A stretch of 64,000 nt of DNA from Acidimicrobiaceae bacterium (GTDB lineage: Bacteria > Actinomycetota > Acidimicrobiia > Acidimicrobiales > Ilumatobacteraceae): contig JADKGZ010000007.1 in assembly GCA_016722025.1 (NCBI GenBank), positions 62,001 to 126,000 on the forward strand. Direction: 5' to 3'. The translations under genes were made by a program, and so were the position numbers. Positions 16,955 to 24,728 of the stretch are shown piece by piece (within the stretch, counting starts at the first letter, position 1; each line of letters begins with the position of its first letter). Under the pieces are notes generated by a model. That model was not told the origin of the DNA and made no database searches. It saw nothing but the letters and a program-made list of their open reading frames with translations.

Positions 16955-18385
16955 ATGCCCTCCGACGATTCGCTTGCGTACCTGTCTGCCACCGAAGCAC
17001 GTGCCGCGATGCAGGCCAAGACGCTCTCGCCGGTCGAGCTCCTGGAAGCACTCATCGAACGCATCGAGGCGTCAGAGCCGCACATCAACGCGGTGGCCGA
17101 TCGTCGCTACGACGAAGCTCGCGCGGAAGCAGCGGCATCGGCGCAGCGCTATGCGGCAGGCACCGCTCGCGCCCTGGAGGGGCTGCCCGTCGCCGCCAAG
17201 GAGGAGCACCCGATGGCGGGCCGATCGTGGTCGCAGGGATCGCTCGTGCTCGCCGAAGAGGTGGCTCCGGACGATCACCCGATCATCGAGCGCATCCAGG
17301 CCGCCGGCGGCATCATCCACATTCGCACCACCACTCCCGAGTTCTGCTGCGCTGGGTTCTGCCACAGCCGCATGTGGGGTATCACCCGCAATCCGTGGAA
17401 CACCGACTTCACGCCCGGCGGCTCGTCGGGTGGCTCGGGCGCAGCGCTCGCCGCCGGCTATGCGCCGCTGGCCACCGGCTCCGACATCGGTGGCTCCATC
17501 CGCATCCCGTCGTCGCTCAGCGGCGTGGTCGGCTTCAAGCCGCCGTGGGCGCGGGTGCCCGCCATGGCGCCGTACAACCTCGACCAGTTCTGCCACGATG
17601 GCCCGATGGCCCGCACGGTGGCGGATTGCGCGCTGCTGGAGGATGTGATCGCCGGTCAGCACTGGATGGATCCGGCCTCGCTGCCCGACCCTCCGACGGT
17701 GTCGGGCAGCAACGGCTCCGTTGCGGGCATGCGGGTCGCCGTGTGCCTCCGCCTCGGCAACTGGCCGCTCGACCCAGCGGTCAAGGCCAACACCATGCGA
17801 GTTGCGGCGTCACTGCGCGCCGTGGGCGCGACCGTCGACGAGGTGACCCTGCCGTGGACGGTCGACGACGTGTGGAACACCGCCCAGGCGCACTTCGCCA
17901 CCATCATGGGCGCGGGAATCCTGGCGGTGGATCGTGAGCACGGCGACCTGCTCAGCGACTACACCCGCGCGTTTGCCGCCGAGTTCACCAGCGACGTCGT
18001 GCTCGGGTTCTATGAAGGCCTGGAGCACGAAGGTGCGATGTGGGAGCCACTGGGCCGCCTGTTCCGCACCTACGACGCGATGATCTGCCCGACGATGGCC
18101 ACCTCCGGTTACGAGGCCGGCAACTCGTACGTGGCAGGCGGCATGGCCGTCGGCGACGGCCACGTGCATCACCACATCCTCGGTGCGATGACCCTGCCGT
18201 TCAACATCCTCAGCCGCTGTCCGGTGCTCTCGGTGCCCTCGGGCCGTGCGGCCAACGGAGTGCCCACCGGAGTGCAGGTGGTGGGTCGCCCATTGGACGA
18301 CGTCACCGCCTTCCGTCTGGCCGCAGCCGTGGAGGCCACCGGCGTCGGCTTCACCCACCCCGGCTGGCGGCCGCCCGACCACTGA
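16955..18385 (+). CDS. Amidase signature family hydrolase
   Basis: A 476-residue Ser-cisSer-Lys amidase. Lys82 (VAAKEEHPM), the cis-Ser near 158 in GGSSGGSG, and the nucleophile Ser181 in GSDIGGSIRIP are all present. It hydrolyses a carboxamide to acid plus ammonia or amine, in the cytoplasm since no signal peptide is seen. It is unlikely to be GatA because no gatB or gatC is adjacent. It is divergent from the NDP-forming acyl-CoA synthetase over operator-like site D, so its acid product may be that enzyme's substrate. Confidence 0.9.
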   Translation: MPSDDSLAYLSATEARAAMQAKTLSPVELLEALIERIEASEPHINAVADRRYDEARAEAAASAQRYAAGTARALEGLPVAAKEEHPMAGRSWSQGSLVLAEEVAPDDHPIIERIQAAGGIIHIRTTTPEFCCAGFCHSRMWGITRNPWNTDFTPGGSSGGSGAALAAGYAPLATGSDIGGSIRIPSSLSGVVGFKPPWARVPAMAPYNLDQFCHDGPMARTVADCALLEDVIAGQHWMDPASLPDPPTVSGSNGSVAGMRVAVCLRLGNWPLDPAVKANTMRVAASLRAVGATVDEVTLPWTVDDVWNTAQAHFATIMGAGILAVDREHGDLLSDYTRAFAAEFTSDVVLGFYEGLEHEGAMWEPLGRLFRTYDAMICPTMATSGYEAGNSYVAGGMAVGDGHVHHHILGAMTLPFNILSRCPVLSVPSGRAANGVPTGVQVVGRPLDDVTAFRLAAAVEATGVGFTHPGWRPPDH

Positions 18386-18430
18386 GCCGCGGCGCCGGGC
18401 GAACTCGTGCACTCGATGGATCCGATGCGA

Positions 18431-19240
18431 TCAGCCGACCGTGAAGTCGGTGATCATCCCCTCCATGAGGTGCGGCGGGCCGTCCTCGCCGCCGCCGACC
18501 GGTAGGAAGCACACGACGGCGTAGTGACCCTTCGGGAGCGGCTTGGCGAAGTTGACCGTCTGCGTCGGGGCGTCCAGTTCGGCGTACGCGAGGAAGTCGA
18601 CGAACTGGTACCCCTCGTCCATCTGCTCGGGGTTCATCGTGAGGATTGCGTCCTTCGCGTCGTTGACGTCGATGCCATCGGGAACCTGCACGAGCAGCAT
18701 CTCGTGCGCCTCGGTGCCCTTGTTGGTGAACTCGATGCTCGCCTGCCCCGAGGTGAGGTCACCCTGCACCACGTAGCCGTAGTCGACGGCGTCGATGCTC
18801 GCCACCGGCCGGCCGGCGATGGGCGCGGCAGTGCCGAACCCGAACCCGTCGATGAGCCAGACGCCGTCCTGCTTCACCATCGGTACGTCGACGGTCTGCA
18901 TCACGTAGCCATCGCCCAGCGTCACCTCCACCGTCACCACGCCCGAATCGGCATCCTCCTTGTCGACGGTGAGCTTCTGGATCGTTGGAGGGTCCTCACC
19001 GAAGGCTTCGTAGTTCCCGGCTTCCAGATCGGCGCGAGAGGCGCCTTCGTAGAAGCCGGCAATGCCGGCGTCGGTCATCAAGGCTGCTGCGGCGCTCGGA
19101 TCGCCCGCGTTCTCTGCGGCGGCGAGGCCGCGCATCGTCTTCTCCATCGCCGCCGGATCGCCGTCGCGGTCGTCGCCGCACCCGATGAGCAGGCCGGCGA
19201 ACGCGGCGAGTCCGACCACTGCCCGTGAAGTTGTACCCAT
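18431..19240 (-). CDS. Secreted lipoprotein with cupredoxin-like C-terminal domain
   Basis: A 269-residue protein with a signal peptide ending in LLIGC, a lipobox, so it should be lipid-anchored on the outer face of the membrane. An N-terminal ~120-residue alpha+beta part (SnoaL/NTF2-like in feel) precedes a beta-rich domain. That domain has His in 'EAHEMLLVQVP' and C...H...M in 'YAVVCFLP' and 'PPHLMEGM', spaced like cupredoxin copper ligands. AGGAGG precedes the ATG by a few bases. Copper binding and an electron-carrier or copper-store role are inference. It converges on the amidase gene. Confidence 0.6.
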   Translation of the reverse strand: MGTTSRAVVGLAAFAGLLIGCGDDRDGDPAAMEKTMRGLAAAENAGDPSAAAALMTDAGIAGFYEGASRADLEAGNYEAFGEDPPTIQKLTVDKEDADSGVVTVEVTLGDGYVMQTVDVPMVKQDGVWLIDGFGFGTAAPIAGRPVASIDAVDYGYVVQGDLTSGQASIEFTNKGTEAHEMLLVQVPDGIDVNDAKDAILTMNPEQMDEGYQFVDFLAYAELDAPTQTVNFAKPLPKGHYAVVCFLPVGGGEDGPPHLMEGMITDFTVG

Positions 19241-19379
19241 GAGTCCTCCTGGTTGTCACCGAAGTCCGGTGCCTTCATCGTGGAGAACTCCGTGCTCGCC
19301 GACGAGCGTGCGAGCGGGTGTCGCGGGGTGTGGTTACCCACACCCGCGTCGTCGGCGGGGACAGGGCGCGATCGCTCGG

Positions 19380-20540
19380 TCAGGCGCCGTATGGACGCAG
19401 CATCGAGCGGGAGATGATGTGGCGCTGGATCTCGCTCGTGCCGTCCCAGATGCGATCGACGCGTGTGTCGCGCCACATGCGCTCGAGCGGCAGCTCGTCC
19501 ATCAGACCCATGCCACCGAGGATCTGGATGGCCTCGTCGGTGACCATCTGGCACATCTCACTGGAGAACACCTTGGCCATCGCCATGTCCTCGTCGGTCG
19601 CGGTGCCCTGCACGTCCTTCCAGGCAGCGCGCAAGGTGAGCAGCTCGGCTGCCTCCAACTGCGTGCGCATGTCGGCGAGCTTGAACGACACGCCCTGGAA
19701 CTTGCCGATCTGCTGGCCGAACTGCACACGTGTCGCAGCCCACTCGGTGGCGATGCCCAGCGCCCGGCGAGCGCGGCCGACGCACACCGCGGCCACCTGC
19801 AGGCGGGTGGAGCCCAACCACTCGTTGGCGGCGTCGAAGCCGTGGTGCTCCTCGCCGAGGATGTTGCGCACGGGCACACGGCAGTTGTCGAAGTTGATGA
19901 TCAGGTTGTGGTAGCCGCGGTTGCTCACGCACTTGTACCCGTCGACCACCTCGCACCCGGGCGTGCCGAAGTCGACCAGGAACCCGGTGATGCGCTTCTT
20001 CGGCCCGCGGCTGGTGGCCTCCTCGCCGGTGGCCGCGAACAGGATGACGTAGTCGGCGAGATCGGCGTGACTGATGAAGTGCTTCACACCGTTGATCACG
20101 TAGTCGTCGCCGTCGCGTACCGCAGCGCACTTCATGCCGCGTACATCGCTCCCCGCGTCGGGTTCGCTCATCGCCATGCAGTCCACTCGCTCGCCACGGA
20201 TGGTGGGCAGCAGGTACTCCTCGATCTGCGGGCCTTGGCAGGCGCGCAGGATGTTGGACGGGCGGGCCACGATGTACTGCAGCGCGTAGGAGGTGGCGCC
20301 GAACTCGCGGTCGACCAAGGTGGTGCCGAAGCTGTCGAGGCCGCCGCCGCCCAACTCGGCCGGCATGTTGGCTGCGTAGAGGCCGGCGTCGAGTGCGCGC
20401 TGCTTGATCTGCTGCACGAGGTCGGGTGGCACGTCACCGAGCTGCTCGACGAGCGACTCGTGCGGCATCAGCTCCTTCTCGGTGAACGACCGAACGGTGT
20501 CGACGATCATCTCGTGCTCGGGGGAGAGGGCGAACTGCAT
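19380..20540 (-). CDS. Acyl-CoA dehydrogenase (candidate gamma-butyrobetainyl-CoA dehydrogenase)
   Basis: A 386-residue dehydrogenase with the complete three-domain layout: 'MSEPDAGSDVRGMKC' in the FAD/substrate domain, 'WAATRVQFGQQIGKFQGV' and 'QILGGMGLMDELPLERMW' in the C-terminal domain. At the usual catalytic Glu (YEGT in MCAD) it reads WDGTSEIQR, an Asp. The gene lies 26 nt downstream of a dehydrogenase/thioesterase fusion relative and within the carnitine gene set. Oxidation of gamma-butyrobetainyl-CoA to crotonobetainyl-CoA is therefore a sensible guess. A generic short-chain or branched-chain substrate remains possible. Confidence 0.88.
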   Translation of the reverse strand: MQFALSPEHEMIVDTVRSFTEKELMPHESLVEQLGDVPPDLVQQIKQRALDAGLYAANMPAELGGGGLDSFGTTLVDREFGATSYALQYIVARPSNILRACQGPQIEEYLLPTIRGERVDCMAMSEPDAGSDVRGMKCAAVRDGDDYVINGVKHFISHADLADYVILFAATGEEATSRGPKKRITGFLVDFGTPGCEVVDGYKCVSNRGYHNLIINFDNCRVPVRNILGEEHHGFDAANEWLGSTRLQVAAVCVGRARRALGIATEWAATRVQFGQQIGKFQGVSFKLADMRTQLEAAELLTLRAAWKDVQGTATDEDMAMAKVFSSEMCQMVTDEAIQILGGMGLMDELPLERMWRDTRVDRIWDGTSEIQRHIISRSMLRPYGA

Positions 20541-20566
20541 GAAGGCTCCTGGGTTTCTCGACGCGT

Positions 20567-21631
20567 TCAGATTCGGGGTGGCGGCAGGCGCATGACGCTG
20601 CCGACCTGTGAGGGCGTGGGAAGGTGCTCGTGGGCCAGGGCGATGGCGGCAAGCGCCTCCGCGACCTGCGGCAGAATTGCCACTGAGCGGCCGGCGCGCA
20701 TGTCGACGTGCACCAGCATCTGCTCGGCCGTGCACAGCAGTGCGCCGGAGTTGCCGTGGTGCATCGAGTGGATGAGGTGCACTCGTTTGGCGTCGACGCC
20801 CAGCACCTGTGTGAGGAAGGTGATGGGCTCGTGCACGTCGACCTCGAGCAGGTAGTGGATGTGCGTCTCGACGGTGTAGAAGCTGTGGCCGCCGGCGCGG
20901 TAGGCCTCGTCGTCGCCGATGTAGCGGAACAGCGCATCGCTGGCCCAACCCGCTGCCGTGAGGTACGCGGCCTCGGTCATGTGGCCGTTGTAGTCGACCC
21001 ACTCGGGCTCCACCGGTGTGCGATACAGCGCCAGGGGAGCAGCGACGGCGTCGCCTGCCTGCCACGGTGGTGCAGCCCCGGCGGCGAAGCGCATGGCCTC
21101 GTGATGAGCCATCGCGGCACCAGCGCCCTTGCCGGTGGCCCGCAACGAACGCATGACTGCGATGAGTGCATCGGGGTCGCCGTCGGTGAGCTGTGTCAAA
21201 CCCTCGCCCAGCTGCCAACGATCGTGCTCGCGTGCGTCGATGCCGACCGGTGCCATGCCAATGCTGCTGTAGAACTCGGCGAGCTGCGCGGCGCACGGGC
21301 CGGCGACCTCGACCAACGGCACGAGGTGGATGGGCGAGCAACCCCTGCCGGTGCTCTCGGTGGCGACGAGCCCTCGCGCCTGGGCGGGCACCGAGCCGGC
21401 GACCACCTGCACGAGCTCTGCGTCGGCGAGGTCGGCCGGGCCGGCGGCAACCCGCAGACGCTCGAGCGCGGCGCCGGGGAACAGCCCCAATCGCTGTGCT
21501 GCCGGCCACAAGGCAGCAACTGCATCGCGAAGTGTGGAATCATCCACCACCACGTCGAGACCTGAGGCGAGGAAGCGTGCGGCCCACTCGGCGGCGCGGC
21601 TCCCCCCTCCAGTCACGGCGACCTGTTGCAT
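20567..21631 (-). CDS. Degenerate carnitine dehydrogenase-like / hotdog thioesterase fusion
   Basis: A 354-residue relative of the fusion at 24729-26216. The N-terminal half keeps a Rossmann-like start (VAVTGGGSRAAEWAARFL) and the 'PLVEV' strand. It has Arg96 where the dehydrogenase catalytic His sits, and lacks about 95 residues covering the substrate-binding helical domain, so it is unlikely to oxidise carnitine. The C-terminal half is an intact 4HBT-type hotdog thioesterase with WVDYNGHM near residues 211-218. Thioester hydrolysis, for example of carnitinyl-CoA, is the likely remaining activity. It starts 36 nt from the divergent TetR gene across an AT-rich dyad. Confidence 0.72.
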   Translation of the reverse strand: MQQVAVTGGGSRAAEWAARFLASGLDVVVDDSTLRDAVAALWPAAQRLGLFPGAALERLRVAAGPADLADAELVQVVAGSVPAQARGLVATESTGRGCSPIHLVPLVEVAGPCAAQLAEFYSSIGMAPVGIDAREHDRWQLGEGLTQLTDGDPDALIAVMRSLRATGKGAGAAMAHHEAMRFAAGAAPPWQAGDAVAAPLALYRTPVEPEWVDYNGHMTEAAYLTAAGWASDALFRYIGDDEAYRAGGHSFYTVETHIHYLLEVDVHEPITFLTQVLGVDAKRVHLIHSMHHGNSGALLCTAEQMLVHVDMRAGRSVAILPQVAEALAAIALAHEHLPTPSQVGSVMRLPPPRI

Positions 21632-21634
21632 AGA

Positions 21635-21650
21635 CTAAATATACATTCAG
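21635..21650. promoter_or_regulatory. Dyad between thioesterase-fusion and TetR genes
   Basis: CTAAATATACATTCAG is an imperfect 6-4-6 dyad (CTAAAT/ATTCAG) in the 35-base gap between divergent genes. On the minus strand it reads CTGAATGTATATTTAG, sharing the CTGAA start and AG end of the 16-bp dyads elsewhere in this window. Autoregulation by the adjacent TetR protein is likely but not shown. Confidence 0.5.
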
Positions 21651-21666
21651 GATTGGATCTGCTGCG

Positions 21667-22278
21667 ATGCCGCGACCTCGACTCGACCACGTTCGCAAGG
21701 CGCAGATCCTGTCGGCCGCGGCCGGCGTGCTGTCCGAGCGGGGCTATGCGAACTCGCGTGTCGTCGACATCGCGAAAGCGGCGGGCACCAGCCCGGCTGC
21801 CATCCTGTACTGGTTCGAAGGCAAGGACGGCCTGCTCGCCGAAGCACTGCGGCTGCGCGAGCAGGAGTTCCACGATCGCTACACGGTGAAGGCCGAGACC
21901 AAGGCGACGGCCAGTGAGCGCCTGCGGGTGCTCGTGGAAGCGATGCTGCACCACTACGACTGGAAGCTGTGGATGGAGCTGTGCGTGCTGGCACTGCGCG
22001 ATGAGGCGGCAGCGGCCGAACGCGACCGCCTCGATCGCCGCTGGCGCGCAGCACTGCGGGGCGTGATCCGCGAAGGCCAGGCCACCGGCGAGTTCGCCGT
22101 ATCGGATGCCGACGAGACGATGTTCGTGCTCGCGGCGCTGCTCGACGGCCTCTCGCCGCTACTGGTGCTGAAGGCGAAGGGCGTCACCAAGGAACGCGTC
22201 GAGCGCGTGTGGCTGGCCGAAGCCTCACGCCTGCTGGGCCCCGGCTTCGACGCGAGCCCGCTCAAGCGCACCCGCTAG
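21667..22278 (+). CDS. TetR family transcriptional regulator, BetI-like
   Basis: A 203-residue repressor. The helix-turn-helix lies in residues ~10-55 (QILSAAAGVLSERGYANSRV, then DIAKAAGTSPAAILYWFEGK), followed by the all-helical ligand and dimerisation domain. Its C-terminal domain resembles the BetI subgroup, which senses choline-related compounds. It is divergent from the degenerate fusion gene, and enoyl-CoA hydratase and ligase genes of the putative carnitine pathway follow. It is the only TetR gene in the window and so the first candidate to bind the repeated dyads. The ligand is unknown. Confidence 0.88.
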   Translation: MPRPRLDHVRKAQILSAAAGVLSERGYANSRVVDIAKAAGTSPAAILYWFEGKDGLLAEALRLREQEFHDRYTVKAETKATASERLRVLVEAMLHHYDWKLWMELCVLALRDEAAAAERDRLDRRWRAALRGVIREGQATGEFAVSDADETMFVLAALLDGLSPLLVLKAKGVTKERVERVWLAEASRLLGPGFDASPLKRTR

Positions 22279-22327
22279 CACCTCGGCGGCCACGATGGCG
22301 TCGCTCGGGGCCGCCGAGGATCGCTCG

Positions 22328-23095
22328 TCAGCCGAAGTCCTGCAGCAGTTGGGTCGTCAGTGGGTCGAGGAAGCCGGCGACCGTGGCCGCTGTTTCGGCT
22401 GCCAGCGCAGCGCGCAGATCGGTGGTTGCTGTCGAGTTGAGCGTGCGCTTCATCGCCTGCACCGACAGCGTGGGCAGACCTGCCAGCTGGGCGGCGACCG
22501 CTGCGGCCTCGGCCTGCAGTTGGTCGTCGGGCACCACCCGCCAGGCGACGCCCATGCGGTGCAGTTCGGCGGCGGTGTAGCGGTGGCCGAGGAACAGCAT
22601 CTCGCGGGCGGTGTTCAAGCCCACGAGTGCAGGCAGCAGCGAGCTGACCGCACCGGTGACGAACAGGTTCAGCGAGACCTCCGGAAAGAACCCCCTGGCG
22701 GTCTCCGCCCAGATGGGGAAGTCGCAGTTGATGGCCCACTCGAAGCCGCCACCCACTGCCCACCCATTGATCGCGCCCACCACCGGCTTGGCGCCGAACA
22801 TGATGGCCTCGGTGCATTGCTGAATGGCCAACACCAGGTCGCGGGCCTCTTCCTCGTTCTGCGGGTGCACGTGTTCGCGGCGGTCGTCGCCTGCGCAGAA
22901 GGCGCGGCCGGCGCCGGTGAAGACGATCGCACGCGTCGTGGTGTCGGCATGCGCATCCTCGAACGCGGCGGCCACGTCATCGATCAGTTGGCGGTTCATC
23001 GCGTTGAGGCTGCCGGGGCGGTCGAGGGTGATCGTGCGTACGCCGTCGGCGGTGAGGTGGGACAGGACGGTTGCGTACTCGAAGCTGCTGGGCAC
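22328..23095 (-). CDS. Enoyl-CoA hydratase (candidate crotonobetainyl-CoA hydratase)
   Basis: A 255-residue crotonase starting at GTG 23095. The oxyanion loops are 'GRAFCAGDDRREH' and 'NGWAVGGGFEWAINCDFPIW', and 'GFFPEVSLNLFVTGAVSSLL' carries a Glu at a catalytic position. The family is CaiD-like. It is divergent from the CaiC-like ligase by 26 bases and sits in the carnitine gene set, so hydration of crotonobetainyl-CoA to carnitinyl-CoA is inferred. Crotonases are promiscuous in annotation, so another enoyl-CoA is possible. Confidence 0.87.
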   Translation of the reverse strand: MPSSFEYATVLSHLTADGVRTITLDRPGSLNAMNRQLIDDVAAAFEDAHADTTTRAIVFTGAGRAFCAGDDRREHVHPQNEEEARDLVLAIQQCTEAIMFGAKPVVGAINGWAVGGGFEWAINCDFPIWAETARGFFPEVSLNLFVTGAVSSLLPALVGLNTAREMLFLGHRYTAAELHRMGVAWRVVPDDQLQAEAAAVAAQLAGLPTLSVQAMKRTLNSTATTDLRAALAAETAATVAGFLDPLTTQLLQDFG

Positions 23096-23121
23096 GAGCC
23101 GAATCTAGTAAGACACAGCGG

Positions 23122-24717
23122 ATGCACGCCCACGCCACGCGCCGCAACGCAGATGGGAAGCCCGTGGAACCGACGCTCGACGGTATGCTCGCTGCACGGT
23201 CGGTCAGCCATCCCGAGACGGTGTTCCTTCGGTTCGCCGAGGGCGACCTGACGTTCGCCGACGTGCACGCCGCAGTGCAGCGCCGCGCCGCCGGGTTCGC
23301 CGGCCTTGGCGTCAGGTCCGGCGATGTGGTGCCGGTGTTGCTGCCGAACTCGGCGGACTTCGTCATCACCTGGTTCGCGCTCTGCCGGCTGGGTGCGACT
23401 GCGTGCCTCATCAACACGGCGTCGCGCGGGCCGGCACTGGCCCACGCGTTGGGCCTCACCAACGCCCGCCTGATCGTGCTGCACTCGTCGCTGGATGGCG
23501 CACTGGCCGACGTTGCCCCGGCGCTGCACCGGCTGGAACGCATCGTGCACCTCGGCGAGACGGGCGCCGGCGACCTGCCCTTCCTGCGTCACCGGCTCGC
23601 CGAGGTGACGGCCGACCCGTCCACGCTCACCCCTGCAGCCCACCGAGTCACCGATCCCGCCATGATCATGTTCACGTCCGGAACCACCGGCCCGTCCAAG
23701 GGGTGCGTGCTGTCGCACCGCTACACCGTGCGCCAGGCCGAGTTGATGATCGAACACCTCGGCTTGCGCGCCGACGACGTGCTGTACTGCCCCTTCCCGC
23801 TCTTCCACCTCGACGCGACGGTGCTCACGGTGGCGCCGGCGCTGGTGCTGGGAACCACGGCGGCGATCGGGCAACGCTTCTCGGTGTCGGGTTTCTGGCC
23901 GGAGGTGAGGCGGTTCGGTGCGACGGTGTTCGACTTCATGGGCGCGACACTGACGATGCTGCACAAGCAGCCGCCGCGCACCGACGACGCCGACAACTCG
24001 GTGCGTCTTGGATGGGGTGTGCCGGTGCCGGAGACCGCCGACGACTTCGAGCGCCGCTTCGGCCTGCAGCTGGTCGAGCTGTATGGCAGCACAGATGCCG
24101 GGCTGCCGATGTACCACCCGGTCGATGTGCCGCGTCGGAAGGGCTCCTGCGGCACCGTGATCGATGCCTACGACGTTCGCCTGTTCGACGACGACGGCGT
24201 GGAGGTGCCGTTTGGCGAGGTGGGGGAGATCGTGGTGCGCCCCAACGAGCCGTCGTTGATGGCCGACGGCTACTTCGGCATGGCCGAGGAGACGGTGCGC
24301 TCGCGGCGCAACCTGTGGTTCCACACCGGTGATCTCGCCCGTCGCGATGCGGATGGGTTCTTCTACTTCGTCGGCCGGCGCAGCGACAGCATCCGCCGGC
24401 GAGGAGAGAACATCTCCGCCTTCGAGGTGGAGGAGGTCGTCAAGCTGCACCCGGCGGTGCTGGATGCCGCGGCCTACGGGGTGCCGAGCGAGCTCACCGA
24501 GGACGACGTGATGGTGGCCGTGGTCGTGAGAGCCGGCGAGGTGGTCGACATGCGGGAGCTGGCCGCCTTCTGCGCCGGCAGGATGGCGCGGCACATGGTG
24601 CCGCGTTACATCGACACAGTGGCCGAACTGCCGCGCACACCCACCGAGAAGGTGCGCAAGGACAGCCTGCGCGACCGCGGTGTGACCGCCACCACCTGGG
24701 ATCGCGAGCGGCCCTGA
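23122..24717 (+). CDS. AMP-forming acyl-CoA ligase, CaiC-like
   Basis: A 531-residue ANL-superfamily enzyme. Motifs: the P-loop MFTSGTTGPSKG (core 1), 'ELYGSTDAG' (core A5), 'FHTGDLARRDADGFFYFVGR' (A7-A8 hinge) and PTEKVRKD with the catalytic Lys near the end. Length and motif wording resemble crotonobetaine/carnitine-CoA ligase CaiC. ATG 23122 is the first sensible start; an upstream in-frame GTG at 23071 would overlap the divergent hydratase. Neighbours on both sides are carnitine-type genes, so activation of gamma-butyrobetaine, crotonobetaine or carnitine is the likely role. Confidence 0.87.
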   Translation: MHAHATRRNADGKPVEPTLDGMLAARSVSHPETVFLRFAEGDLTFADVHAAVQRRAAGFAGLGVRSGDVVPVLLPNSADFVITWFALCRLGATACLINTASRGPALAHALGLTNARLIVLHSSLDGALADVAPALHRLERIVHLGETGAGDLPFLRHRLAEVTADPSTLTPAAHRVTDPAMIMFTSGTTGPSKGCVLSHRYTVRQAELMIEHLGLRADDVLYCPFPLFHLDATVLTVAPALVLGTTAAIGQRFSVSGFWPEVRRFGATVFDFMGATLTMLHKQPPRTDDADNSVRLGWGVPVPETADDFERRFGLQLVELYGSTDAGLPMYHPVDVPRRKGSCGTVIDAYDVRLFDDDGVEVPFGEVGEIVVRPNEPSLMADGYFGMAEETVRSRRNLWFHTGDLARRDADGFFYFVGRRSDSIRRRGENISAFEVEEVVKLHPAVLDAAAYGVPSELTEDDVMVAVVVRAGEVVDMRELAAFCAGRMARHMVPRYIDTVAELPRTPTEKVRKDSLRDRGVTATTWDRERP

Positions 24718-24728
24718 ACCGTGGCGCG

